From the NCBI GenBank assembly GCA_021307315.1, contig JAJSPD010000012.1, forward strand, positions 868,001 to 932,000: a stretch of DNA of 64,000 nucleotides, read 5' to 3'. This document shows positions 45,739 through 56,650 of this stretch, one piece after another. The notes beneath the pieces were generated by a model that worked only from the letters and a program-made list of their open reading frames with translations, did no database searches and was not told the DNA's origin. Numbering within the stretch: position 1 is the stretch's first letter; the number at the start of each line of letters is the position of its first letter. A program made the translations under genes and the position numbers. The stretch is from Bisporella sp. PMI_857 (Eukaryota; Ascomycota; Leotiomycetes; Helotiales; Helotiaceae).

Positions 45739-48700
45739 ATGGCTTCATCTACCACCTCTTCCGACTATACCACTCCTCGCGACTTCGAACAGATGTCGAT
45801 AAAGAGAGAGGAAACGCTTGGGGAGGTAGTTGCAGCTGTGGCAGAGGATGCTGTTGAAGAAGAGCCTGATCAGGATCATGAGCTGCCACTTGATGAAGAA
45901 AGTGCACTGAAGGATTTGACTGAGAATGTTCGCGATCAAGAAGATCTAGAACGAGATATCACTAACCAGGCAAACCTTATGATGATCGAGCAAGAGGACG
46001 AACGAGACAAGAAAAGAATCGAGAAGGTCAACAATAAGATAGAAAAGCTCGAAGGGCAATTACGTGGTCAGCGGCGACGACTGAATAACACTGTCAACAA
46101 TCCTCTCATGCACACCCGATGCCAGGAAGAGATTGAGCGCATAAATGCCGACATAACTATATCTAGACAAGATATCGCGGATATACAACAACGAATCGAT
46201 GACCGACATCAGTATGATGGTGGCGATCAGGGACAAGATACTACTTCTGGAAATAAGCGCTTACCAAATGAGAGTCAGCGGGAGTTTCTTATTCGCACAG
46301 GGAAGATCACACCATTTTCGCGTATGCCTATGCGAGGACCTGAAGGATTTAATGGAGACCTCACAGAGGCGCTTATGGATGCGGAGGAAGAAGAAGAGGC
46401 TGTCTCTGAGGTCGCTGAACCAGAGGAGCACCAGTCTCATCAAAACCTTCGACTTCCCGGGTTCGCTGATGCATCAGATTATGAGATCGGTACACCAGAT
46501 AGTGAGTTTGGTTTGCGACCACGCAAGAAAAGGAAGTTAGACGTCAGTGAGCCGAGTTCACGCTATAGAAAGGTTTCCCCAGATGAAGATACCGCTGATA
46601 ACTTCACGCCAGACCTATCAGATCAAGACTTGGATGATACGGACGATGAGGAAAGGGACGACGACGAACTTATGACGAAGCGAACGACGAAAAAGAGACC
46701 TTCCGGTCAGGCTAAGTTACAGGAGAAGATTGATTTGTCCGGGATCGATGATGGAAATGAGCAGATGTACCAGTCTAGGCTAACAGCATGGGTGAAAATG
46801 AGAAGCGAAGCTAGGCGACGTGCACTACAGCGGCAGGAAGAACCACCTGGAGATGTTCTTTCTGACGAAGATAGAGATGACGAGTGGTTCAAACCATGCC
46901 CCGGTGTGCCTGATCACCAGTTTGATAACGACCTGAAGCTTCCTGGAGATATTTATCCAGCGCTATTTGATTACCAGAAGACAGGTGTTCAATGGCTTGG
47001 AGAGCTGTATAATCAGCAAGTGGGTGGTATTATTGGAGATGAAATGGGCTTAGGAAAGACAATCCAGATGATTTCTTTCTTGGCTGGATTACATTACAGC
47101 AAGAAGCTTAACAACCCCATAATTGTTGTAGCGCCGGCTACCGTTCTTCGGCAATGGGTAAATGAATTTCACAGATGGTGGCCACCTTTGAGAGTGTCTA
47201 TCCTGCATAGCTCTGGCAGTGGCATGCTCAATGTTAGCAACGAAGGCCGCATTGAAGATATTGAGGAGAGGTATGGCAATACAGATAAAACGCCACCGAA
47301 GTCTCATAAAGCAGCCAAGAGAATCGTCGATCGAGTTGTGCAGCATGGCCACGTCCTCGTCACGACTTATGCTGGACTACAAACATACTCAGATGTCCTC
47401 ATCCCTGTAAATTGGGACTATGCTGTGCTGGACGAAGGCCACAAGATCAGAAATCCCAATACAGCCATCACTATCCACTGCAAGGAACTTAGGACAGCGA
47501 ATCGAGTGATTCTTTCCGGCACACCAATGCAGAATAACTTGGTAGAGCTTTGGTCATTATTCGACTTTGTCTTTCCCATGCGCTTGGGCACTCTTGTCAA
47601 TTTCCGTCAGGCTTTCGAAGTTCCTATCAAGATTGGTGGTTATGCTAATGCTACAAATCTGCAAGTGTTGACTGCTACCAAGTGCGCAGAGACCTTAAAG
47701 GCAGCCATCAGCCCGTATCTCCTTCAAAGACTCAAGGTCGATGTAGCATCAGATTTACCAAAAAAAAGTGAACAGGTGCTCTTTTGTAAGCTTACCAAGC
47801 CACAACGACAGGCTTATGAGATGTTCCTATCCTCCGAGGAAATGACTTCAATCGCGAACGGCCAACGGAACACTTTATATGGAATAGATATTTTACGAAA
47901 AGTCTGCAATCATCCTGATCTTCTCGATCCATCTTTACGAAGGAAGCCAGGCTATAAGTGGGGCAATCCTAATAAGTCAGGGAAGATGCAAGTTGTAAAG
48001 GCTTTACTAGATATGTGGAAAAGATTTGGCCATAAGACCTTGCTTTTCAGCCAAGGCACCCAAATGCTGGACATCATAGAAGAATTTGTCAAAGGTCTTG
48101 ATGGCTTCAACTATCTTCGTATGGATGGTAAAACTAGCGTGAAGGATCGGCAAAGCCTGGTCGATCAGTTCAATAACGATCCTGACCTACATGTATTTTT
48201 ACTAACCACTAAGGTTGGTGGCCTAGGAGTCAACCTGACTGGAGCAAATCGAGTTATTATTTTCGATCCAGACTGGAACCCCTCAACCGATGTCCAAGCA
48301 CGAGAACGAGCATGGCGTCTTGGGCAAAAACGTGAGGTCACTATATATCGGCTTATGACTGCAGGCACTATAGAAGAAAAGATTTACCACCGCCAAATAT
48401 TCAAGCAATTCTTGACGAACAAAATTCTTAAAGATCCGAAGCAACGCCAGACCTTCCAAATCAAAGATTTATATGATCTATTTACTCTTGGCGGAGGCGA
48501 GGATGGTGCGACAGAAACCGGTCAGATGTTTCAAGGCACTGAGGTTCGCTTCAACAAAGAAAATGTAGAAGCCGGTGCCGAAAAAGAAAAGGCTTTAGAT
48601 GAAGGAGATGCCGTGTCAACAGCACAGAATGATGCAGATGGCCAGAGGTCAACTACTGCTGAGATCAAGATTGAGTACGGGGATAATGATACCGGGGTAC

Positions 48701-49362
48701 GCGATCTTACAGGAGTCGCTAGCCTTGAGCAGTTCCGTGGTGATCCTTCAGAAGACAAGCCATCCTCTGACGAAGCTAGGCTTATGGAGGGTATATTTGC
48801 ACGATCAGGGGTTCAGGAAGCTCTTGAGCACGACAAGATCATCAATGGTAAGCGCAAATATGCGCCAGATCGGATGATGGTAGAACGAGAAGCGAAGAAG
48901 GTCGCCGCTGAAGCTGCTGCAGAGCTGCGTAAAGCAGGCGAAGCAGCGAGAACCATTCAGCCAGGCACGGTAACATGGACTGGCGAGTTTGGCTCAGCTG
49001 GGCGGCCTGTCAACCTGTATCGTCGTGGCGGACCTAGTTCGTCGAGCGTGCTTGCTGGACTAGCGAACAGACAAGGCATAGCACAGTCAGGAAGCGCTAA
49101 TAGCTCGAGGTCTGCAACACCAAACGCTAACTCCCCTGCAACAGGTGGGAAGGACTTCTTGAAGTTGATCAGAGAGTTCCTCCTGCGTCATGGAGGCTCC
49201 GTACCCACTCAGATGTTGGTGAATCACTTCAATCGAATGTGTCAAACACCACAGCAAACGGCGGAGTTCAAACACATGCTTCGTGAAATTGCTAGCTTAG
49301 AACAGCCAGGCAATAACAGCCGCATGAGAGGCAAATGGGTTTTGAAAGATGAATTTAAATAG
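45739..49362 (+). CDS. RAD26: Transcription-coupled repair translocase Rad26 (CSB/ERCC6)
   Basis: SWI2/SNF2 translocase that acts on RNA polymerase II stalled at DNA damage and starts transcription-coupled nucleotide-excision repair. Single exon; the frame is open a little further upstream, but the first ATG is at 45739, giving 1207 residues. An N-terminal acidic and coiled-coil region (NLMMIEQEDERDKKRIEKVN) is followed by a nuclear-type basic motif (RPRKKRKLD). Helicase motifs: DYQKTGVQWL, Walker A GDEMGLGKT near 433, DEGH near 563, LSGTPMQNNLVELWSLFDFV, then TTKVGGLGVNLTGANRVI, DPDWNPSTDVQARERAWRLG and QKREVTIYRL. The C-terminal 70 residues (FLKLIREFLLRHGG ...) look like the winged-helix domain of CSB. 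A 3.6 kb coding sequence without introns is notable in this window. Confidence 0.95.
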   Translation: MASSTTSSDYTTPRDFEQMSIKREETLGEVVAAVAEDAVEEEPDQDHELPLDEESALKDLTENVRDQEDLERDITNQANLMMIEQEDERDKKRIEKVNNKIEKLEGQLRGQRRRLNNTVNNPLMHTRCQEEIERINADITISRQDIADIQQRIDDRHQYDGGDQGQDTTSGNKRLPNESQREFLIRTGKITPFSRMPMRGPEGFNGDLTEALMDAEEEEEAVSEVAEPEEHQSHQNLRLPGFADASDYEIGTPDSEFGLRPRKKRKLDVSEPSSRYRKVSPDEDTADNFTPDLSDQDLDDTDDEERDDDELMTKRTTKKRPSGQAKLQEKIDLSGIDDGNEQMYQSRLTAWVKMRSEARRRALQRQEEPPGDVLSDEDRDDEWFKPCPGVPDHQFDNDLKLPGDIYPALFDYQKTGVQWLGELYNQQVGGIIGDEMGLGKTIQMISFLAGLHYSKKLNNPIIVVAPATVLRQWVNEFHRWWPPLRVSILHSSGSGMLNVSNEGRIEDIEERYGNTDKTPPKSHKAAKRIVDRVVQHGHVLVTTYAGLQTYSDVLIPVNWDYAVLDEGHKIRNPNTAITIHCKELRTANRVILSGTPMQNNLVELWSLFDFVFPMRLGTLVNFRQAFEVPIKIGGYANATNLQVLTATKCAETLKAAISPYLLQRLKVDVASDLPKKSEQVLFCKLTKPQRQAYEMFLSSEEMTSIANGQRNTLYGIDILRKVCNHPDLLDPSLRRKPGYKWGNPNKSGKMQVVKALLDMWKRFGHKTLLFSQGTQMLDIIEEFVKGLDGFNYLRMDGKTSVKDRQSLVDQFNNDPDLHVFLLTTKVGGLGVNLTGANRVIIFDPDWNPSTDVQARERAWRLGQKREVTIYRLMTAGTIEEKIYHRQIFKQFLTNKILKDPKQRQTFQIKDLYDLFTLGGGEDGATETGQMFQGTEVRFNKENVEAGAEKEKALDEGDAVSTAQNDADGQRSTTAEIKIEYGDNDTGVRDLTGVASLEQFRGDPSEDKPSSDEARLMEGIFARSGVQEALEHDKIINGKRKYAPDRMMVEREAKKVAAEAAAELRKAGEAARTIQPGTVTWTGEFGSAGRPVNLYRRGGPSSSSVLAGLANRQGIAQSGSANSSRSATPNANSPATGGKDFLKLIREFLLRHGGSVPTQMLVNHFNRMCQTPQQTAEFKHMLREIASLEQPGNNSRMRGKWVLKDEFK

Positions 49363-49691
49363 CCTCTACAGGAAGCAGCAAATTCCAAGCAATACATAAC
49401 GAGTGCATCCACCCCAAGTTTCTACATGTTATTTAGCAAAGGCATTCGAGGCGGGATCATGCATTGCATCATATATTACGACATGAGGCACATAAATATA
49501 ATATTTATCCCGAGTCTGCTCTCTTCCTCTTGCCTAACCTATTAGAGAGAATATATGACCATGGAGCCGCTCCGGCCAATGACTGCCTGAGGCATTCAAC
49601 TAGTGCTTACTCGGAAATGTCTGGCTCACTTATATATCCTTATTCCTAAAGGCTTCCCTCATTTCTTAAGAACCCTTAGCATTCAATCACC

Positions 49692-50081
49692 ATGACATCC
49701 TTTCACCCCTGGCGCCACATCCCACCCCTCCTTATTGGCACCGGCCAAGGACTAGGCGGCCTCATGCCATTTTGGAACCCAGCACGAGCAATTGGTGAAT
49801 TTGGCCTCCCACCACGCATCCAATCCTCCCAACCCGCACAACAAACATTTACGATATATGCGGCACGATCGTCAATCATTGGCGCCGCGATCTGGATCTC
49901 TTACTTCAGGGGCCGGTTTAGAACTGTCGACCTGCTCATGGCGCTGAATGCTTATGGCGCTGCTGTGGATGCTTATATTTGCTTTACCGAAGGTGAGGTT
50001 GGGAGGGCGTGGTTTAGAGGGCTGATGGGGGTGTTTGTCGGGGCTTGGGGGTTGTTGGGTATTACGAGCGGTGGATCTTAG
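49692..50081 (+). CDS. Small DUF4267-like membrane protein
   Basis: Single exon, 129 residues, ATG preceded by CACC. Hydrophobic segments at about 10-30, 55-72 (ARSSIIGAAIWISYF), 75-97 and 108-126 (LMGVFVGAWGLLGI) indicate three or four membrane spans. The layout, with a Gly-rich first segment and a short Arg loop (RGRFRTVDLLMALNAYGAAVD), resembles the fungal DUF4267 proteins, whose function is unknown. Convergent with the FAD monooxygenase. Confidence 0.75.
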   Translation: MTSFHPWRHIPPLLIGTGQGLGGLMPFWNPARAIGEFGLPPRIQSSQPAQQTFTIYAARSSIIGAAIWISYFRGRFRTVDLLMALNAYGAAVDAYICFTEGEVGRAWFRGLMGVFVGAWGLLGITSGGS

Positions 50082-50426
50082 TTGGGCTTTGGCAATGGAT
50101 GAAGTGCATGTTTGAGTACATGTTTGAAATTTCGATCTGTAGAGCTGTACATGCACCTAATCCAGGTCATGTCCTTAGACTACTATCACTTTCCCTTATC
50201 TTCTGGGCGTCTTTTCAAACCATATTAACGATTCTGCTTGATATTCACTTCGAGCGAGTCCGCCCATTTTCAAAGCTTGCATCAATATATTGGTCAATTC
50301 TCACATAGCCATTAGGACCAATTGAAGGCACGAAAGGTTGATGAGAGCAACTTTCATATACTTGACAACTGACTGCACTCCTCATTTGTGAGGCGATAAG
50401 CCGAAACACTCAGATGCAGCTCCAGC
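50082..50426. other. Convergent spacer, no gene
   Basis: 3' ends of the membrane-protein and monooxygenase genes. Nothing else seen. Confidence 0.5.
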
Positions 50427-52146
50427 TTAACTACTCAGGCTGGTAGAATCTTCAGTTCCCACAGCATCTGAGGAAACTTCAACTTTATACCGCTCATCAT
50501 ACAGCCAACCCATTGGGTCTTTAGCACCCTTCTTTGCTGGATCCTTGGGATCACCACTCATAGGAAGCCACGCACTGCCAAAATCTCTTAACCATCTCCA
50601 CCACCATCGGGCTCCTAAACTGACCACTCCTGTCCAATAGCTCTGATTTGCCATTCTCTTGTTCCTTGGCACCCTCGATCGTGCATACTCCTCAATCGCA
50701 CTCTCAAAGCTCAGCGAGCCATCTTTATTCTTTGACGGGGAGTGATTTAAAAGCATGTTAGCAAGTATAGTGGCATCTTCTATAGCAAAACAAGCACCCT
50801 GACCACTCGTTGGGACCATCGTTCTTGCTGCATCTCCAATAACCGCAATATTCTTGTTGCCAATCTCATCAGGCTCCCAGGCACGATGCCATAACGCAGC
50901 TCGTACAATTCTCTCAGAGTTCTTGAACACTTCGCCAAAAGTTCCTGCAACGGGGTGCCACACATCTTCATGCGCCTTTAGAATTGCCTCCGTGCTTTTG
51001 CTAGTGTAGCCCCCTGTATTTACTAATGCATGATATCTTGCATATTCCCTTTCAGCATTCTCCCCTACTGAGGATTCACGTTCCGGTGGTGCAGAAGAAG
51101 GGAGGGATATTGTCCAGAACTGCTTCCCATTCGGTAAAGCCCAGGTTGAGGCGGTGCCTGCGTCGAGGAGAATCCAATGTGTGTCCCCAGGTTGAGTTTC
51201 AGCCCCTTCTATCTTCTTGCTGACGCCATAGATACCTTCTGAGTAGGCGAATTCGGGTTTCCAACGCTCTTGACGCGCTACCTTCTCATCCTTGGCAGGT
51301 ATTTGCTCGCTGATGTAGCGACGAACAGAACTCCAACTTCCATCGGCTCCAACGAGTAAGTCAGCCACTACCTCCGAGCCACTCTCGAAGATAATCTGCA
51401 ATCGCTTCTCAGTAGTTTCTTCAATATTCTTCAATTTACTATCCCAGATAACCTCCCCACCCAGCTCTTTGATCTTCTCTAAGAGCAGTCCTTGCAGGTC
51501 TCTTCTCTCCACAACTCTTAGATTCGTGCCTAGATCTTTCTTCCAACCTGGATTGGTAACAAAATTGTAGTGTTTGTGCACTCCTCCGATCCAAGCTCTC
51601 CAAATATCGATCTTGGTTGTCTCACAGCTGATCTGGTCTAATCTTCATGACTGTCAGCAAACGCTTAACTATGGAAACCCCTGAGAGGTCTGTTCGAAGT
51701 TGAAGTAAGTCCAAATTTTGTATGATGCTTACCTCTCTTTCAATCCCAAGCGAATAAGAGGGTAGAGTGCATTTGATGTAAGAGCAACAGCCGCTCCTGC
51801 GGCATAAGTCGCTGCGGATGTTGCGTCTGATTCTTGTGGCTCTGGTAGTTTCTCGTAAATAATTGGTTTGCTATATCGTGTGCTAGTTAGCCGTTGCTCT
51901 CAGTCCCTTGTTAAACCGACCCATAAGAAGTGCAGGATTGGAACAGAGTGTCATGTCACATGTCACAAGAATCATTCGTCGAAGAAACTACAGGTACGAG
52001 GGATAAAGATAGTGATTGGTCAGCGATATGCAAACTTACTAAAGAGCACTTAAACTAGGATTCGAGAGGATTGTCAAGGCGAGAACGGGGCCGGCAACAC
52101 CACCGCCGATGATGGCCACCGTGTATGGCTTTGGTGGAGTTGTCAT
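50427..52146 (-). CDS. FAD-dependent aromatic-type monooxygenase
   Basis: Group A flavin monooxygenase of the salicylate-hydroxylase/PHBH class, using FAD and NAD(P)H to hydroxylate a small, often aromatic, substrate. Three exons: 52040-52146, 51733-51870 and 50427-51642 (introns 169 and 90 bp), 486 residues. The N-terminus begins with the dinucleotide fold (VAIIGGGVAGPVLAL); a DG motif lies in DLLVGADGSWSSVRR and the ribityl-binding GD motif in VIGDAARTMVPTSGQGACFA. No signal peptide; cytosolic. The first intron is longer than others here, but the frame and both splice sites fit. There is no biosynthetic cluster around it, so substrate and pathway are unknown. Confidence 0.88.
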
Positions 52147-54515
52147 CCTCGTGCTACTCCTTGACCTTTTTGCTTGTCAAGATTTATCGCAAACAAACTA
52201 TTTCTTTCATGTGAGAGTTCAATACTTTATGTAAGGGGAATAAACGATACTAGATGAGCATGTTGTCGCTCACGGGTGAAAGTTCGTGCGTCTTATTTGT
52301 TGGAGCCTAAAAATGAATGGCGTGCAACAAGAGATGGCGTCCTTGGTTCTTGGCACAACTTGTGACGATTTAGTGACTGTCAAGTTGATCTAGAACTAAT
52401 CACGCAGAGCCAGAGAAAGACATATCTTATACGCAATTGCATAGTTAGTCTTATCCCGCTATCCTGAGCTTATATGAATAATTATCCCGTTTTTCTGACT
52501 GGAGTTTAAGAATGTCTTTTGGCTGACCAACAAGTGCAGAACATATATCAGTTTGATATATAAATTTTCCCTAGACAGGGTATACTCTATGTAGTGTCTC
52601 AAAACTCGCGAGATGACTCCGGGAAATAATCCAAACCTAGATGGCAGCCTCGCCAGGGAGCTTGGCTCAATTTAGTAATCAATCTATCGAGTACGGGTCC
52701 CACCTTTCCCAGAGGCCCATGGGGAAGTACGCAACAAAATATACGAGTATGCACTACAGGGCGATAGTAGCCTCATAAAGGCCGTTCGAAGCAGTAGTAA
52801 CCCAACTCTCTTTGACCTTTTAGCCACCAACAAGCAATTCTTTTAAGAAGCCAAAGGGATATTCTACAAACAAAACTCCTTTCTCATTGAGAACTAGGCT
52901 AGAAATAGACGTTTCTGGAGTCATGTTTGGAAATGGTTCAGAGACTTTTCCCAGGTCTTACCCTTTTGCAATCATGCCTCTTAATATTCGAGACAGAAGT
53001 ATAGCGGCGCTATCTAAGTACACCTATGTACAGCCCAATAAACTTTAAAATCCGCCAGATACCTGATAGCCGGAAGAGAGATTGCCAATATTACATGCTC
53101 AACAGAGACACAGTGAATGCATGCGAGCATATGGCCAGCTGGCTGCCCTACTTAGAAAAATTAATCATCGAGACAACAAGTTCTGAGCCGGCATCAAAAG
53201 CTAGTTTTGCAGCATTTTGGATGTACTAAGCATTTTTAATCACAAAACTGTTGTATTGCGAAAGACGCGGTCGTAGGACAGTATTGGTGATGTCAAGGAC
53301 TTTGATGCGACGTGCAAAGCTTCGCAGTTTCGTTATTTGGCCAACAGTTTTTAACACCTGGCGTTGGCTACCGTTGGAACAAGATACTTGACCATCGTCT
53401 TAGGAAAATTCTTCAACAGACAGTTGGTATGCTTAACACAGAAGGAAGTTCAGTGGACTTTGATTTGGCAAGGGATAGTATTGGCCCCGTTCCAGCAATG
53501 GACCCGGTGAGATGGTGAACTCAGGTGGTTGACTCGTTCCAGTTCCCGTGCCAGACCTCCTTGGTAAAAAATGGCAAACAAACTCAAACTTAAAAAGGGA
53601 ACTAACCGTGGAATTCTTGAGATAATACGATATGGGGAAGCAGAATGGCTGGTGGAAAACAGTATATTGGGATACAGAAGTCCTATCTCCCATAATACAT
53701 CTAATGAAAGCTTGGAACAGGTGATGTAAGGCTCGTCACAGATAATTCTTTGTTAAGGCCGTAGGATGATACTTCTAGCACAAATCACGAAACCACACAG
53801 AGCGCCTATCCTGTCTTCATACCTAAATACAGAGACACCATCACGCACCTCATGAATGGCTCACATGTAGATTGGAACACTGCGATTGTGGGGTTTTCTT
53901 ACGCATCAATTTCTCTGCACTTGTTAAAATGCTTGAGAGGGATTTTACAAAGATGTTGTACACGTCCTAACCTCTTTTTTCATTCGCAGATTATCTGCCT
54001 CTCGCCCAATCCATCATTCTGCCCCTGGCCGATGGAATGGATAGAGTAGCTCAAAGATGGTAAGTCCTTTGAATTTGCAATTTCCATCTAGAGATTAGTC
54101 TTCTATGGCAATCGTCAATATGTCTCTGTGCTCATCAGCATCTGGCCACTCTGTCCCTTCTTTCCAAGTTTTACTTGCCTTCCTCTCCGTTCCCTTGCTG
54201 GTGGTCGCAGAATGCTTCTCATGAGACTTAGCTGCTAGACTCCTTACCATTTATTGTTGATACAGTCAAGTTTAGAAACAGTTCTTTCACAATCTCTACT
54301 AGTCCGTAACTTAGCTTTATACAATGCAGTTCCTTCTTACAAAGTTGAGCTTTCCTAGCACCCTAATGGACTGAGATCTAGCAACCTAAACAAGATACTT
54401 ATAAATGACGACAGAGCTTTAATAATTGCTTAAGGAGTATTTTTAATGCTGCATATATTCGCTATTACAACAATCATTTTAAGCTATAAATACCTCACTT
54501 CATTATAGTGACATA
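52147..54515. other. Gene-poor region left of the transposon
   Basis: About 2.4 kb of moderately AT-rich DNA. Frames are all short (under 90 codons), on both strands, and none resembles a known family. It may contain decayed repeats, but I cannot identify any by eye. Confidence 0.55.
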
Positions 54516-54560
54516 AGTCCGTGCACCCCCCTTCCGCCCACCCCCCCCTTCCGCACACCT
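54516..54560 (+). repeat. Left terminal inverted repeat, 45 bp
   Basis: Reads AGTCCGTGCACCCCCC, then TTCCGCCCA, eight C, and TTCCGCACACCT. Identical to the reverse complement of the right end. Confidence 0.93.
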
Positions 54561-54587
54561 CCCCAAAAACCAAACCACCCTCATTAA

Positions 54588-56186
54588 TCACCCAACCTCA
54601 ATACAATCTAATGTCGAATCGGATGAATTATATACATCTGAGTCCTCTTCGTCATTTTGCACCCCTGCAGCTTCGTTTTGTGCTTTTTTTATTGCTTGAA
54701 TATCCGCAAACTTGGAATTTGGGCTAGTTCTAACCTTTTTTCTTTTTTTAGGTTTAGAAGCTTCAAGTCGAGCTTCAAGACCTTGAATTTGAAGTTGTTG
54801 GTCTGCTAGAACATTCTTTTGTTCTTTAAAGCCTTTTAAGATTTTTCGGAATAAAAGTCTTTGCGTAAATTGATCATGTTCCTCAAAGTGCTGAAATGCT
54901 AAAGCTTGAGTTTTAAGCTCAGTCGATTTTTTGGGTGTAGACCATGTAATCTGCGATGCTTGTATATTCCAGTCAAGCTCAGAACTTTTATTTAAACTTT
55001 CTAAGTTTTGTTTTGGAGTACTTCTAGCTTTATTGCTGTTTTCTAGAAGCAAAGGGCTCATAAGCGGTTTTGCCATCGATTTCGGCCACAAGCCAGTTGC
55101 TTTCCACCCACTTTTGATATTTTTGGCGGATAAGGCTTTTTTTCTAGCTTTCTGGTAACAGGCAAGAAAATTCCTTTTCTCAAGTGGGCTAGAATCCGTC
55201 AAAAGTGTCAAATATCCAACTTCTGTTCGATACCGATGTTTCAAAGAAGAAAAAACTGAAAGATCTAGTGGTTGAAGAACGTGAGAACTATAAGCAGGAA
55301 GGAAAAGCAAATGAATATTATTTTGATAGCAGAGAAACATAAAATCCGTAGTTTCATGACTTCCATGGCTATCTAAAATAAGTAGTTTAGGCTCTTTAGC
55401 ATTCGTAGATGGAAGGAATATCTTTTGAAGCCATTCTATAGCTGTTGAGTCTGTTGTCCAGCCATTATCTGTTGATGTGAATTGCTAGCCTTCAAATTGA
55501 CTTAAATCTTCAGGAAACCATTGTTGTTGGACTGTTTTGCCTTTGAAAATAACCAAAGGAGAGAGAGCAACTCCAGTTGCAGAAACACATTCTATAAAAG
55601 AAGTCCAAGCTTTAGACCCAGGCTGTTTTTTTTGAATACTACGCTTTTCAGAGCTTCCGACAATTAAGCTATTTACTCCAAGGCCCTCCATAATGCCGGA
55701 TTCGTCCATATTATACCGATTTTCGGGCTTAATAGCCTGTATTGCAGAGGGCAAAAGCCGTTGGAACCAAGCTTTAATTACTTGGATAGTAGCTCCATTA
55801 ACGCGTTGAGAATCAATATTCCGAAACTTTTTGGTTTTAAGAACTGGGTTTCGTTTTAAAAAAGCTTGCATCTAGCGTTTCCCAAGTGATTTATAGTCTC
55901 CTTTGATGGCTAGAAGCCGCTGAGCGAATTCTTTAATTTGAGCATGAGTTAAAGGAACTCCTAGCGCTTCTTGAGTAAGAACCTATTTAGCTAAGTGGTC
56001 TTCTTGAACTCTTGATAGTCTTTGCAGACTTTCAGCAGCAATAGACCGGTTTTCACTACTACTTAAACGGTCACGAAGAGTAGAAGTAGGGACACTCCAT
56101 GTTCGAGCAGTAGCTCTCAAAGACTTGCCATTTGCAACATCTTTTATAGCCTGGGCTAGGTCGTTTTCAGTATATCGAGGCATCAT
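54588..56186 (-). pseudogene. Pogo/Fot1 transposase with three in-frame TAG codons
   Basis: A single frame of 532 codons from ATG to the final TGA, interrupted only by TAG at 55983-55985, 55872-55874 and 55485-55487, with no frameshift. Parts in order: psq-type helix-turn-helix (YTENDLAQAIKDVANGKSLR, residues 5-45), a CENP-B/Tc5-like second DNA-binding domain (about 60-120), and a DDE endonuclease domain with Asp in YNMDESGIMEG, Asp in LLILDSHGSH and the third acidic residue in LQPLDLSVF. A Lys-rich, coiled-coil tail follows. All catalytic Asp residues are still present. From family alignments in memory, each TAG stands where Trp (TGG) is expected; the first and third are less certain. Either recent inactivation or, less likely, readthrough. 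Confidence 0.85.
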
Positions 56187-56289
56187 TGACTTGAGATGCA
56201 GAATCCAAAATTTGAAGCAGTTTGGATAAAAATTAGTTGAAAAAAAAACGAATGTGTGAGAGTAGCGGTCTGAAAACTCGTCTAAATTT

Positions 56290-56334
56290 AGGTGTGCGGA
56301 AGGGGGGGGTGGGCGGAAGGGGGGTGCACGGACT
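56290..56334 (-). repeat. Right terminal inverted repeat, 45 bp
   Basis: Perfect reverse complement of the left repeat, including both poly-C run lengths (6 and 8). Followed by TA at 56335-56336. Confidence 0.93.
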
Positions 56335-56336
56335 TA

Positions 56337-56650
56337 GTGTCATATAATTAGCTTAATATAGTTTTAATAATAACTTATAAATACTTCATGTATAATTATT
56401 AGCATTAAAACTTTTGATTGGAATTATTAATTAGATTTAAATATTTAAGCTTTGCCCTTCCGGGAATAGGAGTACCCATTTCAGGCAAGGTGCGCCTAGA
56501 CGCCCGCCGCCACTTTTGACGTGTACAAGGTTAGAGGCCACAAATTTTGCAAGGTTTGCAAGATCTGCGAGGCTACAAGTTTAAACATCATTTCTACTAC
56601 TCATAATCTGGCCTTTATCGTAAGCAAAGAACTTCGCTCTCATCGTCAAG
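56337..56650. other. AT-rich spacer upstream of URA5
   Basis: Very AT-rich just beyond the transposon end, then a normal-looking promoter and leader for URA5. No gene. Confidence 0.55.

Larger units (their letters stand above)
54516..56334 (-). mobile_element. Pogo/Fot1-type DNA transposon, full length
   Basis: An 1819-bp Tc1/mariner-superfamily element bounded by perfect 45-bp terminal inverted repeats (54516-54560 and 56290-56334) that begin AGTCCGTGCACCCCCC. The ends are flanked by TA on both sides (54514-54515 and 56335-56336), the target duplication expected for this superfamily. The only gene is a transposase on the - strand that starts 148 bp from the right end and carries three nonsense codons. 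The inverted repeats are C-rich and look untouched, so the element could still be moved by transposase supplied from elsewhere. Confidence 0.92.
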
